Below, one piece after another: positions 37,856-47,025 of a stretch of 64,000 nucleotides of DNA. The position numbers and the translations under genes are program-made. The stretch's first letter is position 1. Every line of letters begins with the position of its first letter. The DNA is from Bradyrhizobium sp. Y36 (GTDB lineage Bacteria; Pseudomonadota; Alphaproteobacteria; Rhizobiales; Xanthobacteraceae): the NCBI RefSeq assembly GCF_002531575.1, contig NZ_NWTI01000024.1:41138-105137 (forward strand). Reading direction: 5' to 3'. Under the pieces are notes generated by a model. That model had not been told where the DNA came from. It worked only from the letters and a program-made list of their open reading frames with translations, and searched no databases.

Positions 37856-40375
37856 CTAGAAATTCGGCCCGAGCGCGATCTTCGTGATCGTGTCGTTCCT
37901 GACGCCGATGCGCCATTCCGCCGAGCCGTTGGCGAACTGGGCGATGTAGATGTCGCTGTCGAGCGCGGTGACGCCGCGGAAGGAGACCGCACGCAGCGCG
38001 CCGAGCCGCGCCAGGATGGCCTGGTCGAACGGCAATTGCTGACGCGTGATGTCGGCCACCTCCGGCGTCATGCGCTCGTAGTCCGGCTGCCCCTTGCCGA
38101 CGCCCTCGATATAGCGGCGCAGCATCTCCTCGCCATTGGCGATCGGAACGGCGCGGCGCGCGGCGCGACCGGGATGCGCACCGATATTCGAGGCCTCGAC
38201 ATTGTGGAAGCGGGTCTGCCGGCCCGGCATCACGATCTCCAGACAGCGTCCCGACTTGTCGGCGATCATCCAGGGATTGTTCACGGTGGTCGTGGTGGCC
38301 CAGGTCATGTTCGGCCTGACGATCTGCGTCTTGCGGTTGCCGTCCGCATCGAGATTGTAGACCTGGATGTCGCCGCCCATCTCGTTGTAGAGCATGATCC
38401 GGATCGGCGAGGTGCCGGCGCGGCCGCGAACGCTCGCCTCATCCGCGCAAGGCACGATGCCGCCGAGCTCTTCATTGCCGTCGGCCCGGAACAGCACGTC
38501 GCCGGCCTTCCCATCCGGCTCGATCATCAGGCGAAACTCCGCCGTGCCGTTCTCGAACTTCGCGCCGTAGATGTCGTAACCGCCGGGGCCGACGCCGCGG
38601 AAGAAGATCGATTGCACGCCGCCGAGCGCCACGAACGTCGCTTGCATCTCGCCGAGATAACGGTGGACCTTGGCCGCGAGCGGCGCGCTCATGCGATCGT
38701 AATCCGGCGTGCCGCGGCGCAAACCCTCGATGCCGAGCAGGATCATCTCCTTGCTGCCGGCCGCCGGCACCTGCTCCCTGAACCTGTCGGAAACCGTCGC
38801 CAGGCGGCGCGCGAAATCCGCCTCGACCGCCTGGGCCACCGCCGGGTCAACGCGGGCGGCAAGGCGAGCGCCGAAGACCGCGCTCTGAACCAGCACGCGC
38901 GACACTTTCGCCTGCTCGTCGCGCAGGAAGATCACCAGATGATCGCCCCGGAACGAGAAGGTGTCGGCGCCCTCGGCGAGCACCTGCATGGCGTCCTGGC
39001 CGGTCTCCTGCAACGAGAGACGGTCGCCGTCGCGGCGCACGGTGAGCACGCGGTTCGGCGCCAGCCTGTACCAGCCGACATACTGATCGAGCGGCGCGGA
39101 CTCCGCAGCCGGCGCCGGCATCTCCGCGACACGAACAGCGCGGATGTCGCGGCCGTTCATGCGCAGCCTCAACTCCGAGGACTGCCGCTCCGCATCGAGC
39201 GTAAACGTGATCTCGCCCGAGGGGGCCGCGTAGGATGCCGTCCCGTCCTTTGCGACCGTCAGCGGCAGACGGCGCTGGCCGGTGAGCTGGCCGTAGAGGT
39301 CGTCGCCCTCGCGGAAGATGGCGAACACGGAGGCAGGACCCATGGCGTAGAAATTGACGAACGGCCGGTAGTGCTGGACCGGCACCTCCCCGGCATCCGC
39401 GGCGACAGGTGCAATCTCCGGCGCGCGATAAGCGATCATGCCGGCGGAAATGATGACGGCCGGGACGATCGCCGCGACGATCCAGACCCGCTTGCGCCAG
39501 CTGACAGCGACGGGAATGGCGGCCGCCGCGATGATGCGCTCGATGCGGGCACGCACGGTCGAGGCGCGCGCCATCGCGAGCTCGACCGGCCTCGGCTTCA
39601 CCGTGCCGGCGAAATCGAGCAGGATTTCCGCGTAGGACAGCCGGTCGTCGATGACCTCGATCGCCTCGGCGTCGCTGATGATCTCGGCGAGCTCGGCAAG
39701 GCGCGCGAGCTGCCACCACGAGAACGGGCTGAACCAGAACACCGCGCGGTTGAGCGATGCCAGCAGGAGGACGTAGAAATCGTGATTGGCGACATGCGCG
39801 CCCTCATGCGCGAGCACCGCGAGGCGCTTCTTGGCGTCCCAGCCGAAGAATTGCGGCGGCACCAGAATGGTCGAGCCGAAGGTGACGGGACCGCCGATGT
39901 CGCGGCTGACGCGCACGTCGGCGCCGGTCATTCCGACGCCCTTGACCGGCTTTGCCGCCCGCGCCAGTCGCCAGGTCAGACACAGACCGATCGCGAGCCG
40001 CAGCAGCAGCAGGCCGGCGACGCCGGCATAGACGATGGTGGCGACCTGCCACCAATGGATCGACAGCCCGCGCCTGGCAAAATGCGGCGCGGCATCGATG
40101 CCGGGCGCGACCAGCGGCGCGGACTGCGGCGTCTCCAGCATCGAAAGGTCCGCCGGCAGGACATCATCCGGCACGGAGACCGGCACAGGCAGACGGCTGA
40201 TCGTGAGCGTCGGCCAATGCATCACGAAGGGCATCGCCAGCGATGCCAGCAGCACGACGACCCAGGCCGTCATGTGAACGTGCGGATTGCGCACGCGAAA
40301 CAGGTTGAGACCGAACCAGACGACGCCTCCCAGCACAAGGGAGCGCAGTGCCGCCTCCGCCAGAGTTGCGATCAT
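37856..40375 (-). CDS. BlaR1/MecR1-like M56 metallopeptidase sensor with VHL-beta-like and duplicated modules
   Basis: An 839-residue protein. Residues 1-320 hold four membrane segments and the zinc-peptidase motif HEGAH (about 185), as in BlaR1/MecR1. No penicillin-binding sensor domain is seen. Instead there are two DUF3471-like stretches (about 330-490, for example YVGWYRLAPNRVLTVRRDGD) and a module LLGIEGLRRGTPDYDRM...FRGV...DIYGAKFENGTAEFR (about 542-637). A segment resembling the von Hippel-Lindau beta domain follows (RIMLYNEMGGDIQVYNLDAD ... NNPWMIADKSGRCLEIV, about 650-718). Last is a second copy of the module (YIEGVGKGQPDYERM...FRGV...DIYIAQFANGSAEWR, 752-839). It overlaps the BlaI gene by 4 bases. 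Confidence 0.88.
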   Translation of the reverse strand: MIATLAEAALRSLVLGGVVWFGLNLFRVRNPHVHMTAWVVVLLASLAMPFVMHWPTLTISRLPVPVSVPDDVLPADLSMLETPQSAPLVAPGIDAAPHFARRGLSIHWWQVATIVYAGVAGLLLLRLAIGLCLTWRLARAAKPVKGVGMTGADVRVSRDIGGPVTFGSTILVPPQFFGWDAKKRLAVLAHEGAHVANHDFYVLLLASLNRAVFWFSPFSWWQLARLAELAEIISDAEAIEVIDDRLSYAEILLDFAGTVKPRPVELAMARASTVRARIERIIAAAAIPVAVSWRKRVWIVAAIVPAVIISAGMIAYRAPEIAPVAADAGEVPVQHYRPFVNFYAMGPASVFAIFREGDDLYGQLTGQRRLPLTVAKDGTASYAAPSGEITFTLDAERQSSELRLRMNGRDIRAVRVAEMPAPAAESAPLDQYVGWYRLAPNRVLTVRRDGDRLSLQETGQDAMQVLAEGADTFSFRGDHLVIFLRDEQAKVSRVLVQSAVFGARLAARVDPAVAQAVEADFARRLATVSDRFREQVPAAGSKEMILLGIEGLRRGTPDYDRMSAPLAAKVHRYLGEMQATFVALGGVQSIFFRGVGPGGYDIYGAKFENGTAEFRLMIEPDGKAGDVLFRADGNEELGGIVPCADEASVRGRAGTSPIRIMLYNEMGGDIQVYNLDADGNRKTQIVRPNMTWATTTTVNNPWMIADKSGRCLEIVMPGRQTRFHNVEASNIGAHPGRAARRAVPIANGEEMLRRYIEGVGKGQPDYERMTPEVADITRQQLPFDQAILARLGALRAVSFRGVTALDSDIYIAQFANGSAEWRIGVRNDTITKIALGPNF

Positions 40376-40764
40376 TCTTTCTTCACTCCCCTCGCTTTCT
40401 TCGCCTTGGCAACCTGGTCGGCCAGCGAGCGCAATTGCTGCTGGTCGAGCATCTTGTTGTCCACCATGCCGACGAGGACCTCCTCGAGCGAGCCGTTGCA
40501 GAACCAGTCGACGATGCGCTGCACCGCCTTGGCTGCCACCTTCGCGCGCTCTTCGGCGGCGTGGTAGACATAGGTGCGGCCGTCCACGGTATGGCGAGCA
40601 TAGCCCTTTTCCTCGAGCCGGCGCAGCACCGTGCGGACCGTCGATTCCTTCAGCCGCCGCGACAGACGTTCACGCACGATCTCGGCCGTGACGGGACCAT
40701 GGGCCCAAACCAATTGCATGACCTCGTGCTCGAGGTCGCCCAGTTCGGGCAAGCGATCGTCCAT
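40372..40764 (-). CDS. BlaI/MecI-family transcriptional repressor
   Basis: A 130-residue winged-helix repressor: ELGDLEHEVMQLVWAHGPVT, then RRLKESTVRTVLRRLEEKGY (recognition helix) and HTVDGRTYVYHAAEERAK. In BlaI/MecI systems the cognate M56 sensor triggers repressor cleavage. The gene precedes and overlaps its partner by 4 bases. ATG 40764 fits the family start; the frame is open to 40842 without a signal. Confidence 0.92.
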   Translation of the reverse strand: MDDRLPELGDLEHEVMQLVWAHGPVTAEIVRERLSRRLKESTVRTVLRRLEEKGYARHTVDGRTYVYHAAEERAKVAAKAVQRIVDWFCNGSLEEVLVGMVDNKMLDQQQLRSLADQVAKAKKARGVKKE

Positions 40765-40794
40765 GGCATCTGACCTTGCGACTTGAGTTCTTCT

Positions 40795-40806
40795 TGTAAC
40801 GCTACA
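40795..40806. promoter_or_regulatory. BlaI-operator-like dyad upstream of blaI
   Basis: TGTAACGCTACA, with symmetric TGTA...TACA ends, lies 31 bases before the repressor start. BlaI/MecI/CopY-family operators are short dyads with TACA/TGTA-type arms, so autoregulation is likely. A 10/12 match occurs at 37787. Confidence 0.5.
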
Positions 40807-40863
40807 GACTGTCGCATATGGGGGCGCGCGAGGCAATCGCATATGGGAGCGCCCTCCCCCGCG

Positions 40864-40998
40864 GCCATCCTTCGAGACGCCCGCCGTTGGCGGGCCCTCA
40901 GGATGAGGACCGGGTGCGCGGCACTCGAGTCAACGCGTACCGATGCCGCTCAGCCTCACCCCGAGGAGGCCGCGAAGCGACCGTCTCGAAGGACGAGG
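40864..40998. repeat. Dispersed inverted repeat, CCATCCTTCGAGACG family, copy 1
   Basis: It begins CCATCCTTCGAGACGC and ends CGTCTCGAAGGACGAGG. An inner hairpin (GCCCGCCGTTGGCGGGC) and CTCAGGATGAGG are also present. A second copy is at 46506. It fills most of the gap between blaI and the malic enzyme gene. Confidence 0.85.
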
Positions 40999-41054
40999 CG
41001 CGCGCTCGGGTCCATGCGATCGCCGGGCCGCGACGATCTCTGTTCTCAGCAATG

Positions 41055-42707
41055 TCAGTAATGCGGCTCGTACATCTGGGACTGGACCAGAGCCTTGACG
41101 TCGTTGGGCGCCGGTCCGTCGGCGAGGCCGCGCTGGAAGGCGACGTCGGCGACGGCCGCGGCGATGCGGACCGAGACCTCGCGGATGCGCGGCAGCGCCG
41201 GATAGAGACTGCCCTGCGCGAGGTCGTCCTTGCCGACGCAATCGGCCAGCGTATGCGCGGCCGCCATGAACATCTCGTCCGTCACCAGCTTCGAGCCGCT
41301 GGCGATGACGCCGAGGCCGACGCCCGGAAAGATGTAGGAGTTGTTGCCCTGGCGCGGCACGAAGCTGCGCCCGTTCAGCGTCACCGGATCATACGGGCTG
41401 CCGCAGGCGAACAGCGCGCGTCCCTCGGTGTAGCGATAGGCATCTTCCGCCGAGCATTCGGCCTTCGAGGTCGGATTGGAGAGCGCGAACACGATCGGCT
41501 GCTCGTTGAGCTCGGCCATCGCCTTGAGCACCTCGGGTGTGAAGGCGCCGCCGACCGCGGCGACGCCGATGATCGCCGTCGGCTTCAGCGTCTTGATCGC
41601 GGTGAGGAAGTCGGAGATCGGCGCCTGACCGGTGTGCGCATAGCGCAGCTTGTGGCCGGAGAGGCCGTTGCGGCCGCCGACGACGAGGCCACGGGAGTCC
41701 ACCAGCCAGTTGCGACGGAGCGCCTCGGCCTCGCTCGCGCCCTCCGCCATCATCGCCGACACCACAAGATCGGCGATGCCGGTCGCCGCCTCGCCTGCGC
41801 CCAGGAACAGGATCTTCTGATCCTTCAGCTTGCCGCCGTTCACACGCAGCGCCGAGAACAGGCCGGCGAGCGCCACCGCCGCGGTGCCCTGAATGTCGTC
41901 GTTGAAGACGCAGGCGTCATCCCGGTATTTATGCAGCAGCTTGAACGCCGAATGATTGGCGAAATCCTCGAACTGGATCAGCACGCCCGGAAAGGTCTTT
42001 CGCGCGGCCGTCATGAACTCGTCGACGAAGCTGTCATAGGCTTCGCCCGTGAGCCGCCGCTCGCGCAGGCCGAGATAATAGGGATCGTTCAAGAGTTCTT
42101 CGTTGTTGGTGCCGACGTCGAGAACAACAGGCAGGCACGCTTCCGGATGCACGCCGGCGCAGGCCGAATAGAGCGACAGCTTGCCGACGGGAATACCCAT
42201 GCCGTTGGCACCGAGATCGCCAAGTCCCAGAATGCGCTCGCCGTCGGTGACGACGATCAGCTTGGCCTGATAGGGCCAGTTCTTCAGAAGCTCGGCGATC
42301 TGGCCGCGGTCGCGCGAGGAGATGAACATGCCACGCGGCCGCTGGAAGATCAGGCCGTATTTCTGGCAGGCGAGCCCGACCGTCGGCGTGTAGATGATCG
42401 GCTGGATCTCGTCGATATTGTCGACGACGACGCGGAAGAACAGCGCCTCGTTGCGATCATGCAGCGCATTCAGCGCGACATATTTTTCCAGATCCGTGGG
42501 CAGCGTGCGCAGATTGGTGAGGACGCGCTGAGCCTGCGTCTCCATCGTCAGCACGCAAGGCGGCAGCAGGCCCCGCAGGCCGAGGGCGGCGCGCTCGGAT
42601 TCCGTGAAGGCGGTGCCCTTGTTGAGCAAGGGATCGCGCAGCAGCGCCATGCCTTGCGGCGGATTGGACGAGGTCGATTGGGCAACGACCCGGGCAGGTC
42701 TATTCAC
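41055..42707 (-). CDS. maeA: NAD-dependent malic enzyme (SfcA/MaeA type)
   Basis: A 550-residue large-type malic enzyme, which decarboxylates malate to pyruvate. Motifs are PIIYTPTVGLACQKYGLIFQ, VVTDGERILGLGDLGANGMG, IQFEDFANHSAFKLL, CVFNDDIQGTAAVALAGLF, ILFLGAGEAATGIADLVV and PIVFALSNPTSKAECSAEDA. It lacks the C-terminal phosphotransacetylase-like extension of rhizobial Dme/Tme. A GTG at 42707 follows GGGGGAATTC. The frame stays open far upstream into the neighbouring gene, and an ATG further upstream is possible. Confidence 0.92.
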   Translation of the reverse strand: MNRPARVVAQSTSSNPPQGMALLRDPLLNKGTAFTESERAALGLRGLLPPCVLTMETQAQRVLTNLRTLPTDLEKYVALNALHDRNEALFFRVVVDNIDEIQPIIYTPTVGLACQKYGLIFQRPRGMFISSRDRGQIAELLKNWPYQAKLIVVTDGERILGLGDLGANGMGIPVGKLSLYSACAGVHPEACLPVVLDVGTNNEELLNDPYYLGLRERRLTGEAYDSFVDEFMTAARKTFPGVLIQFEDFANHSAFKLLHKYRDDACVFNDDIQGTAAVALAGLFSALRVNGGKLKDQKILFLGAGEAATGIADLVVSAMMAEGASEAEALRRNWLVDSRGLVVGGRNGLSGHKLRYAHTGQAPISDFLTAIKTLKPTAIIGVAAVGGAFTPEVLKAMAELNEQPIVFALSNPTSKAECSAEDAYRYTEGRALFACGSPYDPVTLNGRSFVPRQGNNSYIFPGVGLGVIASGSKLVTDEMFMAAAHTLADCVGKDDLAQGSLYPALPRIREVSVRIAAAVADVAFQRGLADGPAPNDVKALVQSQMYEPHY

Positions 42708-42871
42708 GAATTCCCCCAAAGAAGCTTCACATTGAACCGCGCGCATTGTCGGCCAGCGCTCCATCGAGATCAAGGACGTAGACACTGAGGGGTCGATTGT
42801 GATCTCGCACCGCAGCGAAATTGCCGCGAACGACTGGCAGTTGCGTGAGCCGCAAAGGTTGACGCCGCGAG

Positions 42872-43870
42872 CTATTCCGGCTTGATGTTGGCCGCCTTCA
42901 CGATCGGCCACCATTTGTCGGTCTCGGCCTTCTGGAAAGCGGCGAGCGCTGCGGGTGTCTGCTGGTCGGGCGGTGGTATCTCTTGCCCCAGTTCGGCAAA
43001 GCGCTGCTTGACTGCCGCATCGGCAAGCACGGCGACGATCGCCGCGTTGATCCTGGCGACGATCTCCTTCGGCGTGTTCTTCGGTGCCCAGATGCCGTGC
43101 CAATAGGAAATATAAAGTCCCGGCAAACCCGCTTCATCGACGGTTGGAACGTCGGGTGCTGACGCAAGCCGCGTCGGCGAGGTCACGGCGAAGGCCTTGA
43201 TCGCTCCGCTCTTGACGTGCGGCAGCGAGTTCGACGCCTGGTCGAACATGATGTCGATCTGGCCGGCAACGAGATCGATCATCGCGGGCCCTGCACCGCG
43301 ATAAGGCACGAACTGGAAATCGGTACCGGTCTTGTCCCTGAAGAAGACGCCGGCGACATGCGCGCCCGTGCCGGCGCCGGCCGTCCCGGCGGTGGCCTTG
43401 CCGGGATTGGCCTTCAGCCAGGCGATCATCTCCTTCAGATTGTTCGCCTCGAGCGACTTACGGCCGACGATGAGCTGCGTGCCCATCGCGATCATCGCGA
43501 CAGGCTCGAAATCGGTGACGACGTCATAAGGCAGCTTGAAGATCGCGCCGTTCAGCACGTGCGTACCCCAATGGCCGATCGTGATCGTGGTACCATCGGG
43601 CGTCGCGCGTGCCACGCGCGCGCCCGCGATGCTGCCGGATGCGCCCGCCACGTTCTCGACCACGACCGTGGCGTGCAGCTCGGCGGCGATCCGCTCGGAG
43701 AGGATCCGCGCCAGCGTATCGGTCGGACCGCCCGCGGCGAACGGTACGACGAGGGTGATGGGGCGCGAGGGAAACGACTGGGCATTGCCGGGCGCAGCCG
43801 AAGCCGCCCATCCAAGCAACGCGCAAGTGATGATTACATGACCGCGCAACACGGCCCACAGCCCCCGCAT
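42872..43870 (-). CDS. TctC/Bug-family tripartite tricarboxylate transporter receptor
   Basis: A 332-residue periplasmic receptor with signal peptide (CALLGWAASAAPGNAQ). Typical features are PSRPITLVVPFAAGGPTDTL, VENVAGASGSIAGARVAR, FVPYRGAGPAMIDLVAGQID and VPTVDEAGLPGLYISYWHGI. Bug proteins bind carboxylates or aromatic acids. No TctA/TctB membrane genes are adjacent, so this is an orphan receptor, as is common in this family. It sits upstream of, and in the same direction as, the malic enzyme. Confidence 0.9.
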   Translation of the reverse strand: MRGLWAVLRGHVIITCALLGWAASAAPGNAQSFPSRPITLVVPFAAGGPTDTLARILSERIAAELHATVVVENVAGASGSIAGARVARATPDGTTITIGHWGTHVLNGAIFKLPYDVVTDFEPVAMIAMGTQLIVGRKSLEANNLKEMIAWLKANPGKATAGTAGAGTGAHVAGVFFRDKTGTDFQFVPYRGAGPAMIDLVAGQIDIMFDQASNSLPHVKSGAIKAFAVTSPTRLASAPDVPTVDEAGLPGLYISYWHGIWAPKNTPKEIVARINAAIVAVLADAAVKQRFAELGQEIPPPDQQTPAALAAFQKAETDKWWPIVKAANIKPE

Positions 43871-43967
43871 CAGCCTCTCCCACCCTTTATTGCGCCCGCA
43901 TGTCGTCAGCGGGCTGGCGAGTGAGTGAATGCTGCCGGACGGGCCGAGGCAAGCGGTAAGTTGACCT

Positions 43968-46307
43968 TTATCCGGCCGCGCGCCGCGGCGTCAGGTTAGC
44001 GGCGCCATCGGCCGGCGGCGCGATATGCATCAGGATGGTCTGGGTTGCGGAGGCGACATTGATGCCGTGCTGCTGGAAGCGCAGCTTCATGCGGCGGTTG
44101 AACTCGCGCTGCACCGGCCAGCGCCCGGTCTCGGTGCAGCGGATCTGGCCGACGATCGACACCATCGCGCCGTCGACCTTGTCGATGCCCCAGAGATCGA
44201 GGTCGCCGCGGATCAGCGCGCGGAATTCCGGCTCGCGGCGCATCTCCTCGACGATGTCCTTGAGGATCTGGCCGGCGCGGTCGGTGTCTTCCTTGTAGGC
44301 GACGTTGACGCTGACCGAGGCGTTGCCGGCGCCGCGGCTGGCATTGGTGATGGTCGTGACCGCGCTGAACGGCACGATGTGCACGGCGCCGTCGCCCGCG
44401 CGCAGACGTATCGTTCGAATGGAAACGTTCTCGACCACGCCCGACAGTCCCGACACGCTGACATTATCGCCGACCTGCACGGTGTTCTCCAGCAGCAAGA
44501 AAAGCCCGGTGATGAGATCCTGCACCAGCTTCTGCGAGCCGAAGCCGATGGCGATGCCGACGATTCCGGCACCTGCGAGCAGCGGCGCGACATTGACGCC
44601 GATCTCGCTGAGCGCAGTGAGGCCGACGACGGTGGCGATCAGGCAGAGCAGCGCGGTGCGCAGCATCGGCTGGAAGGTGCGCAGGCGCGCGGCGCGGGCA
44701 TAGTGCCCGTCGCGCGACAGTGTGTTGATCTGGCGGTCCAAGAGCGCATTGCTGGCTTCCCAGATCGCCGCTGCGATGAACACGGCGAGGCCGATGGTCA
44801 CCACGGCCGAGATCAACCGGCTGCCGATCTGGCCGCCATAGAACCAGACGATGGCATCCACGCCCCAGACCTCGAGCACGGCCACGAAGCCGATGAAGGC
44901 GATCACGCCGGAGACGATCTTGCGCAGCAGCGGCAGATAGCGGTTGGCACGGATCTCGAGGCCCGGAAAGCGCTGGAGGATCTCCGGCCTGATGCGGAAG
45001 CCGCGATCGATCAGGCTCAGCGTCACCATGATGGCGACGCGCGTGATCAGGGCGACGGCGATGGTGCCGACGAAATATTGCAGCAGCAGCGAATAGCCGT
45101 TGCGGATATTGAGCGCCCACACCGCCCACAGCGCAAGATCGAGCGCAATGGCAAGATAATGCCAGACGCCCGCGATGCGGTTGCGCAAACGTGCTGCGAT
45201 GCCCTGCCGCTCGGCGGGTGCGCGGATGGCGTCGGCCACCTGACGGCGGCATTGCAGGATGATGACGACGACGAAGAGGTGCACGACCAGCATCACCATG
45301 CGCAGCAACGCGGCATAGCCGGCGCGGTGCAGGCCGAGCAGCAGCGCCACATTGGCGAAGGCGATGCCGGTGACGCCGACGCCGACGATGCGACGCGCCC
45401 AGATCTCGATATAGGCCGCGGTCTCGGCGCGGACCGGAAACAGCCCGAACGGTCCCGCCAGCGCCCGAACCACGCAAATGAGCCCGCGCGAGAACGCATA
45501 GGCGTTGACGACCGCAAGGATGACGAGGCGAACGGTGGTGGGCTGGCCGATCTCCGTGCCGAGCAGCGCCGTCGCGACACCCACGAAGAGAAGCACGGGA
45601 AGCAGTTCGAGGACGAGACGGCCGAGCACGTAGGGCAGCCGCAGCATGACCTGCCAGACGCGCGCGAGGCTGTGGCGGCGCTTGCTCAACTCGGGCGCGG
45701 GGGTGACGTCGGCAACCGACGACGGCGGATCGGCAATCGGCAACACCTGCGCCGGCAGGTGCGCGGCTTGCGGCACGCGTCCCTCCAGGAACGCAACGGG
45801 GCGACGAATCAGGCGGAACAGCACCCATTCGGCCGCGAGCGCGCAACCGACCACCAATGCTAGCTTCCAGGCGATCTCGATCAGGAGGTTATAGGCCGCC
45901 GGATCGTTCGCGGTCCGCACGATCCAGTAGTAGAACGCCGGGAAATGCGTGATGGTCCGCGCCACGCTGGCAATCTCGCTCGAGATCTCGCCGATCTCCT
46001 CCGACACCGTGAGCAGGAGCTGCGCACCGAGACCGTCGGCCGCGAGCGGGATCGGCGACTTCTGTTCGGGCGCGGGCGGCGCATTCTGCTGCGGACCGGA
46101 TGCATTGGCGATCGCGCGCAACGTATCGATCATCTGCGCGCGCTTCTTGTCGTCCTGGAGCGTCTCCAGCGCACGCCTGGCTTCATCAGGCGACAACGCA
46201 GCAGCATTGTTCGTCGCCGGCCGGGCCGGCTCGGCGCGGACGCCGGAGAGAGACGAGATTGCGAGGAAGAGAGCGGCGAGGAAGGCCGAGGCAAGCTTAT
46301 GCGACAC
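43968..46307 (-). CDS. MscS-family mechanosensitive ion channel, large type
   Basis: A 779-residue inner-membrane protein. It has a signal peptide (LASAFLAALFLAISSLSGVRA), a periplasmic N-terminal region and about ten membrane helices. The MscS core includes GIVGIAIGFGSQKLVQDLIT, FLLLENTVQVGDNVSVSGL and a C-terminal RRMKLRFQQHGI. It would release solutes on hypo-osmotic shock. The GTG at 46307 follows AGGGAATCCTC and starts the signal peptide directly. An ATG at 46367 would add 20 unlikely residues. Confidence 0.88.
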   Translation of the reverse strand: MSHKLASAFLAALFLAISSLSGVRAEPARPATNNAAALSPDEARRALETLQDDKKRAQMIDTLRAIANASGPQQNAPPAPEQKSPIPLAADGLGAQLLLTVSEEIGEISSEIASVARTITHFPAFYYWIVRTANDPAAYNLLIEIAWKLALVVGCALAAEWVLFRLIRRPVAFLEGRVPQAAHLPAQVLPIADPPSSVADVTPAPELSKRRHSLARVWQVMLRLPYVLGRLVLELLPVLLFVGVATALLGTEIGQPTTVRLVILAVVNAYAFSRGLICVVRALAGPFGLFPVRAETAAYIEIWARRIVGVGVTGIAFANVALLLGLHRAGYAALLRMVMLVVHLFVVVIILQCRRQVADAIRAPAERQGIAARLRNRIAGVWHYLAIALDLALWAVWALNIRNGYSLLLQYFVGTIAVALITRVAIMVTLSLIDRGFRIRPEILQRFPGLEIRANRYLPLLRKIVSGVIAFIGFVAVLEVWGVDAIVWFYGGQIGSRLISAVVTIGLAVFIAAAIWEASNALLDRQINTLSRDGHYARAARLRTFQPMLRTALLCLIATVVGLTALSEIGVNVAPLLAGAGIVGIAIGFGSQKLVQDLITGLFLLLENTVQVGDNVSVSGLSGVVENVSIRTIRLRAGDGAVHIVPFSAVTTITNASRGAGNASVSVNVAYKEDTDRAGQILKDIVEEMRREPEFRALIRGDLDLWGIDKVDGAMVSIVGQIRCTETGRWPVQREFNRRMKLRFQQHGINVASATQTILMHIAPPADGAANLTPRRAAG

Positions 46308-46505
46308 GAGGATTCCCTGAAATAAAATTGCATGCGCCAGCGGCGTCGAGACACCGCCGAAGCGCATGCGTCATGTCGGATGGCCGTTATTCGCCCCGAG
46401 CCTGTGTCGGAAGTTGGCCTCCGGGACGACATTCTCTTGGCATTTGCCGCAACGCGAAGATGGGGAACCGCGAGATCGAAGCCCCGTTGCCCGCGATCTT
46501 GCTGC

Positions 46506-46642
46506 GGCCATCCTTCGAGACGCCCGCTTTCGCGGGCTCCTCTGGATGAGGACGGAGCGCTCGGCAGCCAGTTTCAAGCAAGCACCAAGCCGATGAGCCT
46601 CATCGTGAGGAGCGCGCCCATGCGCGCGTCTCGAAGGACGAG
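46506..46642. repeat. Dispersed inverted repeat, CCATCCTTCGAGACG family, copy 2
   Basis: It begins GGCCATCCTTCGAGACGC and ends GCGTCTCGAAGGACGAGG, with inner hairpin CGCCCGCTTTCGCGGGC and TCTGGATGAGG. It matches copy 1 at 40864-40998. Confidence 0.85.
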
Positions 46643-46892
46643 GCGTGCGCTGAGGTCGTCAATGCGAGCGACACGCGATCCCGTCCGTCGTTCCGGGCAT
46701 TGGCCCGGAACGACGGTGTGGAGGAAGGAGGAGGAAACGGAGATGTCAAAATGCCATCGGCGCGGCGGCCTCATCACGGCCGTCCGACACGATCGATGTG
46801 ATGCAAAATACAGCGCCGGGCAGGTAGGGGCCATGCCACACTGATGGGGCCCTCTAAACCTGTACCCGGCGTGCCGTTCGCGGTTTCTGCCG

Positions 46893-47016
46893 CTATGCGA
46901 TAGTCCGAACGAGCTCCATCGCACTTAACGCGGCTGGGTTTGCGGAGGTGGTGTCATAGACCTCCCCTTGCTCATGAGGTGGACGTTGCGCGTCGCTTGT
47001 TGGCGACCACGAACAT
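46893..47016 (-). other. Chain of three tiny coupled ORFs
   Basis: The first ORF (47016-46972, MFVVANKRRATSTS) follows ACAGGAGGAGC. The second (46975-46925) overlaps its stop through ATGA and contains an internal ATG after GGGGAGGTCT. The third (46919-46893, MELVRTIA) starts 5 bases after the second stops. Strong ribosome-binding sites and overlaps suggest translation, but the peptides are only 14, 16 and 8 residues. They may be a regulatory leader or the start of a decayed mobile element. Confidence 0.35.
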
Positions 47017-47025
47017 GCTCCTCCT

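Noticed and set aside
38036..40567. Open frame of about 840 codons on the plus strand opposite the M56 gene
   Set aside because: Composition (Arg, His, Asp, Gly) and lack of motifs show an antisense shadow. The minus strand carries HEGAH and coupled blaI.
41055..43103. 682-residue version of the malic enzyme starting at 43103
   Set aside because: The first 100 or so residues are an out-of-frame reading of the TctC-type gene. The usual family length (about 550-565) fits a start near 42707.
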